Shown in pieces: positions 39,815 to 39,828 of a stretch of DNA of 39,828 nucleotides. The translations under genes were made by a program, and so were the position numbers. The DNA lies in NCBI GenBank assembly GCA_016934745.1, contig JAFGSF010000005.1, positions 1-39,828 of the forward strand, read 5' to 3'. Every line of letters begins with the position of its first letter. The stretch's first letter is position 1. The notes under the pieces are model-generated. The model was not told the DNA's origin. It worked only from the letters and a program-made list of their open reading frames with translations, and made no database searches. The DNA is from Candidatus Aminicenantota bacterium (GTDB lineage Bacteria; Acidobacteriota; Aminicenantia; UBA2199).

Positions 39815-39828
39815 ATGAAACCAGCAGC
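39815..39828 (+). CDS. Possible start of a further gene, cut by the window
   Basis: An ATG at 39815 opens a frame reading Met-Lys-Pro-Ala before the sequence ends, 16 nt after the preceding stop, with a weak GGA upstream. Nothing more can be said. Confidence 0.3.

Noticed and set aside
1..39828. CRISPR array, prophage, integrase or toxin-antitoxin system
   Set aside because: No regularly spaced repeats, phage structural genes, integrases, transposases or small paired toxin-antitoxin genes could be recognised.

Overview
The window reads as about 40 kb of chromosome from an uncultured, moderate-GC, Gram-negative bacterium. Outer-membrane barrels, a LolA-like protein, a lipoprotein and an RND exporter all imply an outer membrane. 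No single gene fixes the taxonomy. Gene content and style (many class radical-SAM proteins, MMPL exporters, HslVU, Aas-like AMP ligase) would fit an Acidobacteriota/Aminicenantes-type lineage, but that is inference. There is no phage, plasmid, CRISPR array or intact insertion sequence. Most genes are housekeeping or envelope genes in short operons.

Layout. 1-85: tRNA-Ser(GGA), cut by the window edge. 250-5898 (minus): a TetR-controlled exporter operon (TetR, MMPL/RND pump, LolA-like periplasmic carrier, DUF1302-like barrel) with a consensus promoter and a perfect palindromic operator over the transcription start. 5973-10949 (minus): a very large GH13 glycosidase-like protein and an MFS transporter. 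11019-13451 (plus): zinc/manganese-type ABC importer znuACB. 13556-15955: a small barrel protein and a secreted subtilase with a beta-domain inserted in its catalytic domain. 16046-16121: tRNA-Asn(GTT). 16266-22816 (plus): RlmI-like rRNA methyltransferase, a short inverted-repeat element, a radical SAM protein, hslVU, a lipoprotein joining an LptM-like N-terminus to fibronectin type III repeats, and a DUF362/ferredoxin protein. 22790-25308 (minus): L-2-hydroxyglutarate oxidase and a PLP-dependent cysteine-desulfurase-like enzyme. 25309-25996: a repeat-bearing intergenic stretch. 25997-28121: phosphomanno/glucomutase and UppP. 28153-32563 (minus): acyl-ACP-synthetase-like AMP ligase, a Fis-type HTH protein, CvpA, PurC, QueA. 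32663-39828: a methyltransferase divergent from a SPASM radical SAM protein, a cobalamin-type radical SAM protein, a GT-C membrane glycosyltransferase-like protein, and a PHP / HATPase / cyclic-nucleotide-domain set at the right end.

The most striking signal is not a gene. At about ten operon-leading genes a recognisable -10 hexamer, often with a -35 at 16-18 bp, sits only 6-11 nt before the start codon, with no Shine-Dalgarno sequence. The start codon therefore falls at or within a few bases of the predicted transcription start, so these genes should be transcribed as leaderless mRNAs. Operon-internal genes, and some first genes with longer leaders, carry clear SD sequences (GGAGG, AAGGAG), so the organism appears to use both initiation modes. 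Several starts below (hslV, queA, rlmI-like, the methyltransferase at 33466) rest partly on this pattern.
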